Part shown: piece after piece, positions 38,775-49,100 of the stretch
Layout of the letters: every line of letters begins with the position of its first letter
Numbering within the stretch: the stretch's first letter is position 1
Source of the DNA: Pseudomonas sp. GGS8
Lineage (GTDB): Bacteria; Pseudomonadota; Gammaproteobacteria; Pseudomonadales; Pseudomonadaceae
Reading direction: 5' to 3'
Length of the DNA: 64,000 bases
Assembly (NCBI RefSeq): GCF_024168645.1
Contig: NZ_JALJWF010000001.1
Location: forward strand, 5,521,501 to 5,585,500
The notes under the pieces: generated by a model
Told to the model about the DNA's origin: nothing
Seen by the model: only the letters and a program-made list of their open reading frames with translations
The model's database searches: none
Made by a program: the position numbers and the translations under genes

Positions 38775-38880
38775 GTGGCGAGGGGGCTTGTCGGACCGCC
38801 GCACCGCCCCGTTCGAGTGCGCAGCGCTCGCAGGTTCTGGGTCCGCTGCGCGGCCCAACGGGGGCAAGCCCCCTCGCCAC
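38775..38880. repeat. Long REPIN-like element, copy 6
   Basis: Left arm GTGGCGAGGGGGCTTGTCGG with the CGCCGCACCG variant, right arm GGGGCAAGCCCCCTCGCCAC. Follows the ccoN unit and is flanked by a short GCGGGCTTG / GCCCGCTCCCACA pair. Confidence 0.85.
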
Positions 38881-38920
38881 AGGCCCGCTCCCACAGGGTT
38901 GAGTGTCGATCACATGGACG

Positions 38921-39415
38921 TTAACTCCGCTCGCGGGGAATCAGGCTCTGTAGCTGTTGCGCCAGGAAATTCGCATCAAAAGCAAAGACGTCCGGGTCTT
39001 TCAGCCCATTGGTCTTACGCCATTGCCAGTCGCTGGACGGCGGCAGGCACACCAGCGAAATACTGCCATAGCGCGCCGCGGTCAATCCCATCACGGCCAG
39101 GGAAATCTGCCCACCAACGCCCATCACGTCCGGCACAAACTCCACCGGTTTGCCGGCGATAACGATGCTCAGTTTCTCGGTCTTGAACGTCGAAGTCTCG
39201 ACCGGCACGCTCGGCCCGGACGCAACATACGCCTCGCGGCTAACCTCCAACAGATTCGGCGCCAGGACCGGTGCCAGCCACTGCTGGATCTGATCGAACA
39301 ACTCACCAATGCGCGTCGCCCACACGGCCGATTGCGCTTCAAACAGTTGCTTATTGTGCGCTTCGCTTTCTGCGTAGTGACGAAGCATCTCGCCCAGTTG
39401 CTGTACGTCGTCCAT
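38921..39415 (-). CDS. Hypothetical protein
   Basis: 164 residues, AAGGA about 9 bases before the ATG. I do not recognise a family. The first 60 residues are probably helical (MDDVQQLGEMLRHYAESEAH and so on). The middle has beta-like stretches around KTEKLSIVIAGKPVEFVPDV, and WQWRKTNGLKDPDVF follows. No signal or membrane segment. It lies between a REPIN-like element and an AraC-type gene in the same orientation, 70 bases apart, and could be co-transcribed. Confidence 0.6.
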   Translation of the reverse strand: MDDVQQLGEMLRHYAESEAHNKQLFEAQSAVWATRIGELFDQIQQWLAPVLAPNLLEVSREAYVASGPSVPVETSTFKTEKLSIVIAGKPVEFVPDVMGVGGQISLAVMGLTAARYGSISLVCLPPSSDWQWRKTNGLKDPDVFAFDANFLAQQLQSLIPRERS

Positions 39416-39485
39416 TGCGGTGTTCCTTTGGTTGAAGCGGTGCTGCGGACTTTGAGCATGGCAGATGCGCGCTGCCGGCGTGCGA

Positions 39486-40262
39486 CTAAAAGCGTGAACG
39501 GTACTGGCTGGGGGTCACGGCCAGGTATTTGCGAAAGGCACTGCCCATGTGGGACTGATGAGCGAAGCCGACATCCAGAGCGATGCTGGCCAAGGGTAGC
39601 GATGTGCGCTCGATCAGCCTGCGTGCGGCCTGAAGCCGCACCTCAATGAGGTAAGCGTGGGGTGTCAGGCCAATCGCCCGGGTGAAATCGCGCAGAAAGC
39701 GCAGTTCGTTGTGCCCATAAGTGGCAGCCAATTGCTCCAGCGTCAGAGCTTGCTGGAACTGCTCGGCGATCTGTTCCATGACTCGGGCGAACACCTTAGG
39801 CGTGGCACGCTGCGTTGTATTGGTTATCGAACTCGCTACGCCAACCAGCGCCACGGCACATTGCTCAAGCGCCAGCAGATCAGATTGCGTGGCGAGCAAC
39901 TGACGCCGTATATCTCGCGCCAGGGTCAGCGCACGCCGATTGCCGCAAGATTGCATGCGGTGAGTGGCGGCCGGTAACAGTTCGCTGGCGAACGGCTCAT
40001 CCAGCCGCATCAGCAGATACTCACCACCGGTGGCCGATTCGGAAAACACCTCTACGCCGACCGGCGTGTGCGCCAATACGCCCGGCCAGGTATCGAAATC
40101 CGTCCGTCGATCAGAATCGATCGCGTGCACACCTTGCTGACGTTCCAGCGTCACCCCGAGGGTTTGCGACTGTGCCGGATCCTGCACGCTGTACGGCGCA
40201 CGGGGCAAGAGCTGCAAGCAGAGTTTGCCGCCCGACAGGTTCTGGCTCAGCACATTGGGCAT
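39486..40262 (-). CDS. AraC family transcriptional regulator
   Basis: 258 residues, AGGAAA about 8 bases upstream of the ATG. The C-terminal 100 residues carry the two-helix-turn-helix AraC domain (LTLEQLAATYGHNELRFLRDF, then IALDVGFAHQSHMGSAFRKYL), ending TPSQYRSRF. The N-terminal part is an effector-binding cupin-like domain. It is divergent from the Asp/Glu racemase gene across 77 bases, so that gene is its most likely target. Effector unknown. Confidence 0.9.
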   Translation of the reverse strand: MPNVLSQNLSGGKLCLQLLPRAPYSVQDPAQSQTLGVTLERQQGVHAIDSDRRTDFDTWPGVLAHTPVGVEVFSESATGGEYLLMRLDEPFASELLPAATHRMQSCGNRRALTLARDIRRQLLATQSDLLALEQCAVALVGVASSITNTTQRATPKVFARVMEQIAEQFQQALTLEQLAATYGHNELRFLRDFTRAIGLTPHAYLIEVRLQAARRLIERTSLPLASIALDVGFAHQSHMGSAFRKYLAVTPSQYRSRF

Positions 40263-40339
40263 GTGAAATTTCCTGATAGATCAGAACAAGGATCCACTGG
40301 CACTCTCGTGCAAGGGTTTGCCATTCACAGGAGCACGAC

Positions 40340-41032
40340 ATGCGCACCATCGGCCTTATCGGCGGCATGAGCTGGGAGTCCAGCGCCGAGTATTACCGCC
40401 TTATCAACCAGCAGGTACGCGATCGCCTCGGGCCGTTGCGTTCGGCAAAATTGCTAATGTACAGCGTCGACTTCGGCCCTGTCGAACAGGCCCAGCATGC
40501 CGGGCGCTGGGACGATGCGGCGGCGATTCTGGTGGATGCAGCGCAACGTCTGGAGGCTGGCGGCGCTGACTGCGTGGTGCTGTGTACCAACACCATGCAC
40601 AAGGTGGCCGGGCAAATTCAGGCGGCGATCGATATTCCGTTCCTGCACATTGCCGACCCGGCCGCTCAGGCGGCGCTGGACGCTGGTGCGCTGCGGGTGG
40701 GCCTGCTCGGTACTGCATTCACCATGGAGCAGGACTTTCTCAAGGCACGTCTGACGGCCAAGGGCCTGACGGTGCTGGTGCCGGAGGCTGAAGAGCGTCA
40801 GGCCGTGCACCGGATCATCTATGACGAGTTGTGCGTCGGGGTAATCAGCGAGGTATCGCGCCAAGTCTATCAACGGGTGATCGAAGCGCTGACCGAACGC
40901 GGCGCCCAGGCGATCATCCTCGGCTGTACCGAAATCGGCCTGCTGATCAAACCCGAGCACAGCGCCCTGCCCTTGCTCGACACCACCGAACTGCATGCGC
41001 AGGCGGCGGTGGCGTTTGCGTTGGGCGACTGA
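40340..41032 (+). CDS. Aspartate/glutamate racemase family protein
   Basis: 230 residues, AGGAG upstream of the ATG. Asp/Glu racemase fold with both catalytic Cys: VVLCTNTMHK in the first half and LGCTEIGLLI in the second. The start MRTIGLIGGMSWESSAEYY is characteristic of the YgeA/RacX-type group, which racemises amino acids other than glutamate in several bacteria. D-amino acids made this way can act in cell-wall remodelling, but the substrate cannot be given. It is divergent from the AraC gene and abuts the GNAT gene on the other strand. Confidence 0.9.
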   Translation: MRTIGLIGGMSWESSAEYYRLINQQVRDRLGPLRSAKLLMYSVDFGPVEQAQHAGRWDDAAAILVDAAQRLEAGGADCVVLCTNTMHKVAGQIQAAIDIPFLHIADPAAQAALDAGALRVGLLGTAFTMEQDFLKARLTAKGLTVLVPEAEERQAVHRIIYDELCVGVISEVSRQVYQRVIEALTERGAQAIILGCTEIGLLIKPEHSALPLLDTTELHAQAAVAFALGD

Positions 41033-41033
41033 C

Positions 41034-41552
41034 TCAATCGGCCTTGGGCGTACGACGCAGGCGCGCCATGCTCAGGGTATCGACCAAGCGACCGTCACGC
41101 ACGGCATAGTCGCGAAACAGGCCTTCGGTCTCGAAGCCGAATTTTCGGTACAGGCCGATGGCCGCTTCGTTGTCGGCGTACACCGAGAGCTCGACCCGTT
41201 GCAGGTTCATCCAGTTGTCGGCGACATCGAGCGCCGCCGCCAGCAGTGTCGAACCGACACCCTTGCCCTGCCAAGCCACGGCGACACCCATGCCGAGGCT
41301 GCCGGCGTGGCTGCGGCGAATTCGCGAAAACTGTTCCAGACCGATGTTGCCGATGACCGATCCCTGGTGCAGCGCCACCAGTTTCACCGCCCGTTCGTTG
41401 TCCGCCATCAGGCGTTGGCGCCAGACCTCGGTGGACTGAAACGGCATCTGTAGCATCTGACGGGCCACAGCCGGGTCGTTATAGAGGGCAGTCATGCCCT
41501 CGATGTGAGATTCGTTGAAGCGTTCGAGGGAAATGACGGAGTCGGCGGGCAT
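41034..41552 (-). CDS. GNAT family N-acetyltransferase
   Basis: 172 residues from the ATG at 41552, with AAGGACG upstream. GNAT fold with the acetyl-CoA loop in VAVAWQGKGVGSTLLAAAL and the C-terminal LYRKFGFETEGLFRDYAVRDG, resembling the YhhY/PhnO branch that acetylates free amino acids. The acceptor is not known. The stop is 1 base from the racemase stop (convergent). Both genes act on amino acids in principle, but no operon links them. Confidence 0.85.
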   Translation of the reverse strand: MPADSVISLERFNESHIEGMTALYNDPAVARQMLQMPFQSTEVWRQRLMADNERAVKLVALHQGSVIGNIGLEQFSRIRRSHAGSLGMGVAVAWQGKGVGSTLLAAALDVADNWMNLQRVELSVYADNEAAIGLYRKFGFETEGLFRDYAVRDGRLVDTLSMARLRRTPKAD

Positions 41553-41609
41553 GAATGTTTCGTCCTTGATGCGTACATGGCCACTTACTCTATAACGGTG
41601 CAACCCCTA

Positions 41610-41637
41610 GTGGCGAGGCCGCTTGCCCCCTCGCCGC
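41610..41637. repeat. Truncated REPIN-like arm
   Basis: GTGGCGAGGCCGCTTGCC followed directly by CCCTCGCCGC. The element seems to have collapsed to its two tips, with the interior lost. Confidence 0.6.
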
Positions 41638-41658
41638 AAAAGTGTTTTTGCCAGAAAG

Positions 41659-42645
41659 TTAGTCAATCAACTCGAACCACTCCCGCCGCTCATTGAAAGT
41701 GTTGTGGATCAACTCGACGATCCCCTGCACCTCGGCCTCGTTCCGGGAGTCAGCATTGACCGCCATCCACACCTGGCGCTGCATCGGTTGGTTGAACAGC
41801 CCAGGCAACGCCAGTAGCCCTCGATCGAATCGGCTCATGTAGTGCGGCAGCAAACCGATGCAGGCGCTGCAACGGATCATCTCCAGCATCAACTCATAGG
41901 AATGCAGTTGCACCACTCCCGCCAGGCGCTGCTCTACCAGATGACTCCACGGTCCGAAGGCGGCGACCTGACGGTCGTGCTGCCATTGCACCAACATGAA
42001 ATCGGCCAGGTCATCCAGACTGTCCGGGCGGGCCGCGACTCGTGAATAGCGCTTGGCGATGTGCGGCAGATAGTGCAGCCGCGCAAGCCGCTGGGGCTCG
42101 CTGACAGCGAAGCTGGGGCTTGGCAACGGCGAGTCGGTGCCCGCCAGCCACACCACCACATCGGCACTGACGGCTTGCAGGGACAGTTCGCTGTCCAGAG
42201 AAATGATGTCCAAACGCACGCTGGCGTTGCGCCGCAGCAACGAAACCAAGTCGCGTCCGAGGATGTCGTGGAGGATCGATTCGGCCACGGCCAGACGCAC
42301 CAACGGCTGTTCGATCACCGGCAGGTTGCGGTCATGGGCTAATGCAAGCAACTGCGCCTGAAGCTGCAAGCCGTCACGACTGAGGGCGAAGCCATTGCCC
42401 GAATGGCAGAACAGCGAGCGCTGCAGTTGTGCTTCAAGTTGCACCAATTGTTTACGCAACTGGGTCGACTTGATGTTGAGGCTGCGGGCCGCTTGCATAA
42501 AGCAGCCACAGCGGGCGCTGACCCTGAAAGACTGCAGCAACACCGGATCGATTCCGGCTATCCGTGAGTGTAAGGCGTTGCTGTGTTCTACGGGCGAACG
42601 GTACTCGGCCACGCCCTGACGCCCGGCGGATTCCATAAATGACAT
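41659..42645 (-). CDS. LysR family transcriptional regulator
   Basis: 328 residues from the ATG at 42645, with GGGAG 6 bases upstream. The N-terminal winged helix starts late (LQSFRVSARCGCFMQAARSL, then STQLRKQLVQLEAQL), after about 30 residues of non-conserved sequence. A LysR substrate-binding domain follows. Two Cys occur close together in the HTH region (RCGCFMQ). The next gene in its orientation upstream is the AhpD-like gene; its regulatory target is not evident. Confidence 0.85.
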   Translation of the reverse strand: MSFMESAGRQGVAEYRSPVEHSNALHSRIAGIDPVLLQSFRVSARCGCFMQAARSLNIKSTQLRKQLVQLEAQLQRSLFCHSGNGFALSRDGLQLQAQLLALAHDRNLPVIEQPLVRLAVAESILHDILGRDLVSLLRRNASVRLDIISLDSELSLQAVSADVVVWLAGTDSPLPSPSFAVSEPQRLARLHYLPHIAKRYSRVAARPDSLDDLADFMLVQWQHDRQVAAFGPWSHLVEQRLAGVVQLHSYELMLEMIRCSACIGLLPHYMSRFDRGLLALPGLFNQPMQRQVWMAVNADSRNEAEVQGIVELIHNTFNERREWFELID

Positions 42646-42760
42646 TGATGACTCCCTGTCGATCTGTCCTTGAGCGTTCATCCTGCTGATCGTTCATGAA
42701 ACTGATGTGACAGCCGGAAAAAAACCAGATCAACGTCCAATGCCTGTAGGCGCGCTTGAT

Positions 42761-43201
42761 TCAGCCAGCGGGCGTTTGCCGAAAACTCACCGCCAGACGA
42801 TTCCAGCTATTGATGGTACTGACAGCCATCGTCAGATCGACCAGCTCGCCTTCACTGAACTGCTCCCGGGCCAGTGCGTAAACGTCATCCGGTACATGGC
42901 TTTGCGCGAGCAGGGTCACTGCTTCGGTCCAGGCCAGGGCCGCCCGCTCCCGAGGAGTGAAGAAGCCGCTGTCGCGCCAGACCACGATCGCGTACAGCCG
43001 CCGGTCGGTCTCGCCGAAACGGCGCGCGTCCACCGAGTGCATGTCGGTGCAGAAGGCGCAGCCATTGAGCTGCGAGGCGCGGATTTTGATCAGGTTCAGC
43101 AACGCCTGCTCGATGCTCAAGTCGCGGGTCAAGGCCTCCATCGCGATCATGGCCTTCATCGCTTTGGGCGATGCGCTGTAGTAATCCAGACGAGCGTTCA
43201 T
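42761..43201 (-). CDS. AhpD/carboxymuconolactone decarboxylase-like protein
   Basis: 146 residues from the ATG at 43201 with GAGG upstream. It has the AhpD-type redox motif LNGCAFCTDMHSVDAR (Cys-x-x-Cys with a nearby His) and belongs to the carboxymuconolactone decarboxylase-like superfamily, whose CxxC members act as alkylhydroperoxidase-type thiol enzymes. The rest is helical. It is divergent from the MocR-type gene, a pairing seen often, so that MocR probably controls it. Confidence 0.88.
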   Translation of the reverse strand: MNARLDYYSASPKAMKAMIAMEALTRDLSIEQALLNLIKIRASQLNGCAFCTDMHSVDARRFGETDRRLYAIVVWRDSGFFTPRERAALAWTEAVTLLAQSHVPDDVYALAREQFSEGELVDLTMAVSTINSWNRLAVSFRQTPAG

Positions 43202-43408
43202 GGCGGGGCCTCGTGGAGCGGATCGGTGCCTCCACGGTAGGCGCTGATGCACGCGTGTTACAGAGCCAATTAATCGAAAAAACCATGGACCGCCCGGCAG
43301 CAGGCCAATCGCAGGTTTTTCGCCCACGCAACTTCTGCGCAGCCGTTCATGCGGGTAATCTGGCGCGACGCACAGTCGCCTCACAATCGCCCCAGGAGCC
43401 CCGCCGGT

Positions 43409-44841
43409 ATGGAACTTCATGTTGTCATCAACGGCCGCAAGGACCTAGCGGGCCAGTTGTACCGGCAACTGCGCAGCGCCATCGAGTCCGGCCGTCTGGC
43501 AGCCGGCACGCAGCTGCCGCCCAGCCGTTTGCTGGCCGAACAACTGGGGATTTCGCGCAAGACCATTTACGACACCTATGCGCAACTGACCTACGAAAAC
43601 TTCCTCACCGGGGTGATCGGCAAAGGCACTTACGTCAATGCGCGAGCGGCAAAAGTCGTCCGTAAGCAAAGCCATTTGGAACTGGCCAGTTTCGAGGTCA
43701 TCGAGAGCTGGCGCAAACTGCCGACGTTCTTGCGCCACCCGACGCAGGAAGGTTCGCTGCGCTACGATTTCATCGGTGGCGCCACCAGCAAAGGCCAGTT
43801 CCCGCAGGACGACTGGCGCCGTTGCACCTCTCATGCGTTGCGCCAGATCGCCGGCTCCAAGGGTTTCTACAGCCTGCCCGAGGGCCTGCCGGCGCTGCGT
43901 AATGCCATCGCACAGCACATCGCATTTTCCCGCGGGGTCAATTGTCAGGACGAAGACGTGGTGGTGTGCAACGGCGCGCAGCAAGCGCTGGACCTGATTT
44001 CCCGGGTGTTGACTCAACCAGGCAGCCTCGTGGCCATGGAAGACCCCGGTTACCCACCGGCGCGCCTGTTGTTCGGGACGCATGGCGCAACAGTGGTCGG
44101 CGTACCGGTCGATGCGCAAGGCATCCAGGTCGAACACATTCCCGACGGCACCCGGCTGATTTATGTCACCCCCTCGCACCAGTTCCCCTTGGGCATGCCC
44201 ATGAGCCACGAGCGTCGGGTAGCGTTGCTGAAACGGGCCCACGAACTGGGGGCGATCATCATCGAGGACGATTACGACAGCGAGTTCCGCTATGAAGGCC
44301 GGCCCACCGACTCGCTGCAAAGCCTGGATGAGCGCGGCATTGTTGCCTACGTCGGCACCTTCTCGAAGACCCTGTTGCCGGAGTTGCGGCTGGGGTACGC
44401 GATTTTGCCGCCGGCGATTCTCGAAGCGGTGATCAGTGCCAAGCAGCTCACCGACCGGCACACCTCTACCCTGCCCCAATGGGCGCTGGCCAAGTTCATC
44501 GCCGAAGGCTGTCTGCTCAAGCACATCCGGCGCTGTCATACGATTTACGCCGGGCGCCGCGAACGGATTTTGGCGCGCATGGCCGGCGACCTTTCGCCCT
44601 GGTTTGAAGCGGTGCCGACCACGGCCGGGTTTCACATGGCGGTACTGTGCAAGGTGCCGGTCGATATTCCATTGGTGATCGAACTGGCAAAAAAAGTCGA
44701 AGTGGGGCTCTATACCCTGGACGATTTTTTTACCAGCAAGCGCCACGGGCCGGGCTTTTCCTGGGATTCGGGGCGATCGAAACCCTGGACATCGACATCG
44801 CCCTGGACCGTTTGCGGGACATTTTGCAGCAGGTTGGCTGA
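43409..44841 (+). CDS. MocR-type regulator with C-terminal frameshift
   Basis: ATG at 43409 with AGGAG 9 bases upstream. GntR winged helix (AIESGRLAAGTQLPPSRLLAEQ, then LGISRKTIYDTYAQLTYEN) followed by an aminotransferase-like domain with the PLP Lys in VGTFSKTLLPELRLGY and IEDDYDSEFRY. After about residue 439 the frame reads SKRHGPGF and continues without family resemblance to 44869. The family-like ending GLFLGFGAIETLDIDIALDR, then LRDILQQVG, is in another frame and stops at 44839-44841. The break is at a T7 run (44725-44731); one more T restores the frame. The DNA-binding and PLP parts are intact. It may be a real mutation or a sequencing error. Divergent from the AhpD-like gene. Confidence 0.8.
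44725..44731 (+). other. T7 run at the MocR frame change
   Basis: GGACGA is followed by seven T and then ACCAGC. A T8 would give LDDFFYQQAPRAGLFLGF. A T7 sends translation into an unrelated frame. Confidence 0.75.
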
Positions 44842-44964
44842 GGGATTGGTCTGCGGTTTTATCCGGTGATTGGCTATTGGCGGCCCGAGGGGGCAGGCCT
44901 ATCCTGAATGGGCGTTATCCCTCAATGAGCAGGATTCGTCCGGCCTGATTCAGGAGTGTGAGTA

Positions 44965-45258
44965 ATGTCCAACCAAGTGTTCAACACCGTACAGATAAGG
45001 GCTGCCGCCGGTCGCTCGGACGAACTGGGCAAACAACTGCAAAAGATTGTCGACACCCTGCGCGAACTTCCGGGCTGTGACGCCTATATGGTCGACCGCT
45101 GCCCCGAGGACGACACCCGCTGGACGGTCAGCGCCCGCTGGCAATCGGAAGCAGCCATGCAAGCGCATTTCAACTGCCCCGAAGTGCAAGGCTTTATCGG
45201 CCTGATCGACAGCCGACTGGCCAATGCCGTCGACTTCAATAGCTTTCCTATCGTCTGA
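44965..45258 (+). CDS. Antibiotic biosynthesis monooxygenase (ABM)-like protein
   Basis: 97 residues, AGGAG upstream of the ATG. A dimeric alpha+beta barrel ABM-like fold: FNTVQIRAAAGRSDELGKQL, GCDAYMVDRC and WTVSARWQSEAAMQAHF. Members include quinol monooxygenases of the YgiN type and many of unknown role; no cofactor is usually needed. Monocistronic, followed by a REPIN-like element. Confidence 0.85.
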   Translation: MSNQVFNTVQIRAAAGRSDELGKQLQKIVDTLRELPGCDAYMVDRCPEDDTRWTVSARWQSEAAMQAHFNCPEVQGFIGLIDSRLANAVDFNSFPIV

Positions 45259-45267
45259 CAAACACCT

Positions 45268-45413
45268 GTGGCGAGGGAGCTTGTCGGATCGCCGCACCGT
45301 CCCGCTCGTCTGTGCAGCCGACGTAAACCCAGCGAACGCGGTCTGTCTGGCCCTTTGCGCCCACCGGTTTTGGGGCCGCTTCGCAGCCCAACGGGAGCAA
45401 GCTCCCTCGCCAC
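45268..45413. repeat. Long REPIN-like element, copy 7
   Basis: Left arm GTGGCGAGGGAGCTTGTCGG with the CGCCGCACCG variant, right arm GGGAGCAAGCTCCCTCGCCAC: both arms carry the GGGAGC base change, so the arms have co-varied. Confidence 0.85.
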
Positions 45414-45541
45414 AGTTCATCACCCTTTAGCTCTTCGCACTCGTGATTGGTCCCCTCACCTTCCGGAAAATTGGCCGTTTGATTAGCCGATAGCGCGGCT
45501 TACTGTGGTCCCTGACGACTCACCACCGCAGGTAATCAACC

Positions 45542-45961
45542 ATGAATGCACTTCGTTTTTTTGCCGCCTCTCTCACCGCCCTGGCCCTGAGCGTTTCAGC
45601 CTCGGCATTCGCCGACAAAACTGCCGCCCCTTCGGAAAATGTCACCATTCTGCAGGACCAGATGCTGAAAAATGCTCCCGGCAAAAAAGCCTTGATGATC
45701 GAAGTCGATTACCAGCCGGGACAATCGTCCATCGCCCATAAACACCAGGGTACGGCCATGGCCTACATGCTGTCGGGGGAGATCACTTCTCAAGTCAAAG
45801 GCGAAAAAGCGACCACCTACAAGGCCGGCGAATTCTGGTACGAGCCAGCCGGATCGGAACATCTGGTGTCGAAAAACGCCAGCACCACCCAACCCGCCAA
45901 GCTGCTGGTGTTCATGGTGTTGGCCCCGGATGAACGCGTGTTGATTCCTTTGCAGAACTGA
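45542..45961 (+). CDS. Secreted/periplasmic cupin-domain protein
   Basis: 139 residues. A signal peptide (MNALRFFAASLTALALSVSA, cleaved near AFA) is followed by a single cupin: the first motif in HKHQGTAMAYMLSGEITSQ and the second in GEFWYEPAGSEHLVSKN, with His residues suited to bind one metal. The function cannot be given; relatives include small oxygenase-like and sugar-binding proteins. Its own unit, flanked by repeats on both sides. Confidence 0.85.
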   Translation: MNALRFFAASLTALALSVSASAFADKTAAPSENVTILQDQMLKNAPGKKALMIEVDYQPGQSSIAHKHQGTAMAYMLSGEITSQVKGEKATTYKAGEFWYEPAGSEHLVSKNASTTQPAKLLVFMVLAPDERVLIPLQN

Positions 45962-45980
45962 TCGCTGAGGCGATGCTGAG

Positions 45981-46084
45981 GGCCTTATCGCGGGCAAGCC
46001 CGCTCCCACAGGGATTCCTGTTGTTCAACGGTAATGTGTTCAACACACAAATCCTGTGGGAGCGGGCTTGCCCGCGATAAGGCC
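45981..46084. repeat. Short REP inverted pair
   Basis: GGCCTTATCGCGGGCAAGC (from 45981) and the inverted copy ending GCGATAAGGCC (46084). It lies between the convergent cupin and glutamate dehydrogenase genes, next to the terminator. Confidence 0.85.
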
Positions 46085-46114
46085 AGACCAGCCACCACAA
46101 AACTTTCAGACATA

Positions 46115-46147
46115 AAAAAGCCCCGCCTCTTTCGAGACGGGGCTTTT
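46115..46147. terminator. Bidirectional intrinsic terminator
   Basis: AAAAAGCCCCG and CGGGGCTTTTT enclose a short CCTC/GAGA helix with TTTC loop. A-run before and T-run after make it functional on both strands, ending the cupin gene and gdhB. Confidence 0.9.
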
Positions 46148-46162
46148 TCATTCAACGCCTGA

Positions 46163-49100
46163 TCAGGCAGCCGGCTCCAGCTCGGCGCTCGCAGTGGCGG
46201 TGATAGCCGCAGGCACCACCGCTTGACCGCTCAACGCCACATCCAGCAATTCACGGTTGGCCACCGCGTACATGGCGTAGTCAGTGCCGCTGGCGGCACG
46301 GATTTCCACCAGCATGGCGCGCCAGCGCTCGATCATGCCTTCGTTCTGCTCCATCCACAGCTCCAGGCGTGTTTCCACGTCCTGGGTGCCATCGCCCTGT
46401 TGCAGGACCGAGATGGTGATCGCGCGCTGTTGCCAGTCGACGTCATCGCGGAACGCTTCACGGGCCAGGGCCTGCCAGTTGTTTTCAACCGGCAAAGCGC
46501 TGATCTGTTGCAGGTACCAGGTGATGTCCAGCGCACTGCCCACGGCGAAGTAGGCCTTGGCCACGTCCGCAGGGTCCTGACCGGTCACGTCGGAAGCCTC
46601 GATGATCGGCAGCAGGGTGTACAGGTGCGTGGTGCCAGCCACCATGCGTGCCAGCAACTCCGGCACACCGGCTTCGACGTACGCCTGATAGCGGGCCTGC
46701 CAGGTGTCGCGAATCTCGCCACTGAGCAGTTCGTCAAGCTTGAGGCCCAACTCCTTCAGGTGCGGACCGAAATGCGCGACGTCACGGGCAGCGTTCTGCT
46801 CGTTGCGGCGAGCACGCAGGAACCAGCGCGTAGCGCGACGGCCCAGGCGCATCAGCTCGTCCATCAACTCCAGTTGTACGTCGGCCGACACCTGGTAGTC
46901 CAGGGCTTCGATCTGACGGAACCAGTGCGGGAGGTGGAAAATGTCACGCACGATCACATACGCACCGGCCACGTTCGCCGGGCTCATGCCGGTCGACTCT
47001 TTGAGCCGTTGAACGAAGGTGATACCCATGTGGTTGACCAGATCGTTAGCGATCTGGGTGCTGACGATTTCGCGCTTCAGACGGTGACGGCGCATGGCGG
47101 CAGAGAACTTGCTCACCAGCGTCAGCGGGAAAGCGGTTTCCATGTCGCGGGTCAGGTAGTCGTCGTCCGGCACCAGGGAGTTGAGCAGTTGCTCCTTGAG
47201 GTCGATCTTGCTGTAGGAGATCAGCACCGACAGCTCGGCACGGGTCAGGCCATGGCCTGCCGCGACGCGCTCGTTGATCGCTTCTTCCGCCGGCAGGAAC
47301 TCGATGGCGCGATCCAGCTTGCCGCGACTTTCCAGATCGTTCATCAGGCGCTTGTATTCAGCGATCCGTGGCAAGGCACGACGGGCGGCCAGGGACAGAG
47401 CCTGAGTCTGTTTGTAGTTGTTGCCCAACACCAGACCACCGACTTCGTCGGTCATGCTCGCCAGCAGCTGGTTACGTTGCTTGTCGGTCATGTCGCCGGC
47501 TTGAACCACTTCGTTCAGCAGGATCTTGATGTTCACTTCGTGGTCGGAGCAGTCCACGCCACCGGCGTTATCGATGAAGTCGGTGTTGGAACCGCCGCCA
47601 TTGAGGCCGAACTCGACGCGACCCAGCTGAGTCATACCGAGGTTACCGCCCTCGCCCACCACTTTGCAGCGCAGTTCGTTGCCGTTCACGCGCAGTGCAT
47701 CGTTGGCCTTGTCGCCGACATCGGCGTGGCTTTCGCTGCTGGCTTTGACGTAAGTACCGATACCGCCGTTCCACAACAAATCCACCGGAGCCTTGAGCAA
47801 GGCATTGAGCAGTTCGGTCGGGGTCAGCTTGTCGGCCTGAATGTCGAAGCGCGCTTTCATCTGCTCGGAGATGGCAATGCTCTTCGCGCTACGGGAGAAG
47901 ATCCCGCCGCCTTCGGACATGATGCTGGTGTCGTAATCCGACCAGGCCGAACGCGGCAGGTCGAACAGGCGCTGACGCTCGGCGAAGCTGTTGGCAGGCT
48001 CCGGGTTCGGGTCGATGAAGATGTGCAGGTGGTTGAACGCTGCGACCAGTTGCAGCTTGTCGGACATCAGCAAGCCGTTACCGAACACGTCACCGGCCAT
48101 GTCGCCGACGCCCACCACGGTGATGCTGTCTTCCTGAACATTGATGCCGCGTTCGCGGAAGTGGCGTTGAACGCCGACCCACGCGCCCTTGGCGGTGATG
48201 CCCATTTTCTTGTGGTCGTAACCGGCGGAACCACCCGATGCGAAGGCGTCACCCAGCCAGAAGCCGTAGTCGATGGCGATGCCGTTGGCGATGTCGGAGA
48301 AGGTCGCAGTACCCTTGTCCGCCGCCACTACCAGGTACGGGTCATCGTCGTCATGGCGCACGACGTTGGCCGGCGGTACCAGCGCGCCGTCTTTCAGGTT
48401 GTCGGTGATGTCCAACAGGCCCGAGATGAAGATGCGGTAGCAGGCGATGCCTTCGGCCGCGATCTCGTCACGGCTGCCGCCCAGTGGCAGGCGACGCGGC
48501 AGGAAGCCGCCCTTCGCACCCACCGGCACGATGACCGAGTTCTTCACTTGCTGGGCTTTTACCAGGCCCAGGACTTCGGTACGGAAGTCTTCTTCACGGT
48601 CAGACCAGCGCAGACCGCCGCGAGCCACGTTGCCGAAGCGCAGGTGCACGCCTTCGACGCGCGGCGAGTAAACGAAGATTTCGAACTTCGGAACTGGCTT
48701 CGGCAGCTCTGGAATCTGGTGCGGGTTGAACTTGAAGCTGAAGTAGGACTTGTTCTGACCGTGAGCATCGGTCTGGTAGAAGTTAGTCCGCAGGGTCGCT
48801 TTGATCAGGTCCAGGTAACGACGCAGGATGCGGTCTTCGTTCAGCACCTGAACATCGTCCAGCGCCGTCAGAATCGCCTGTTCCAGACGTTGCTGCTTGT
48901 CTTCCAGATCGTCACCGGACAGCTTGCGCGCCAGGTAGAAACGGGTCTTGAACAACCGGGTCAACTCGCGAGCGATGTCGGTGTGGTTGTTCAGGGTGCT
49001 GGCGATGTAACCCAGGTCGAAGCCCAGACGGATCTGTTTCATGTAACGGGCGTAGGCACGCAGCAGCGCCACGTCGCGCCATGGCAGACCGGCGGTCAGC

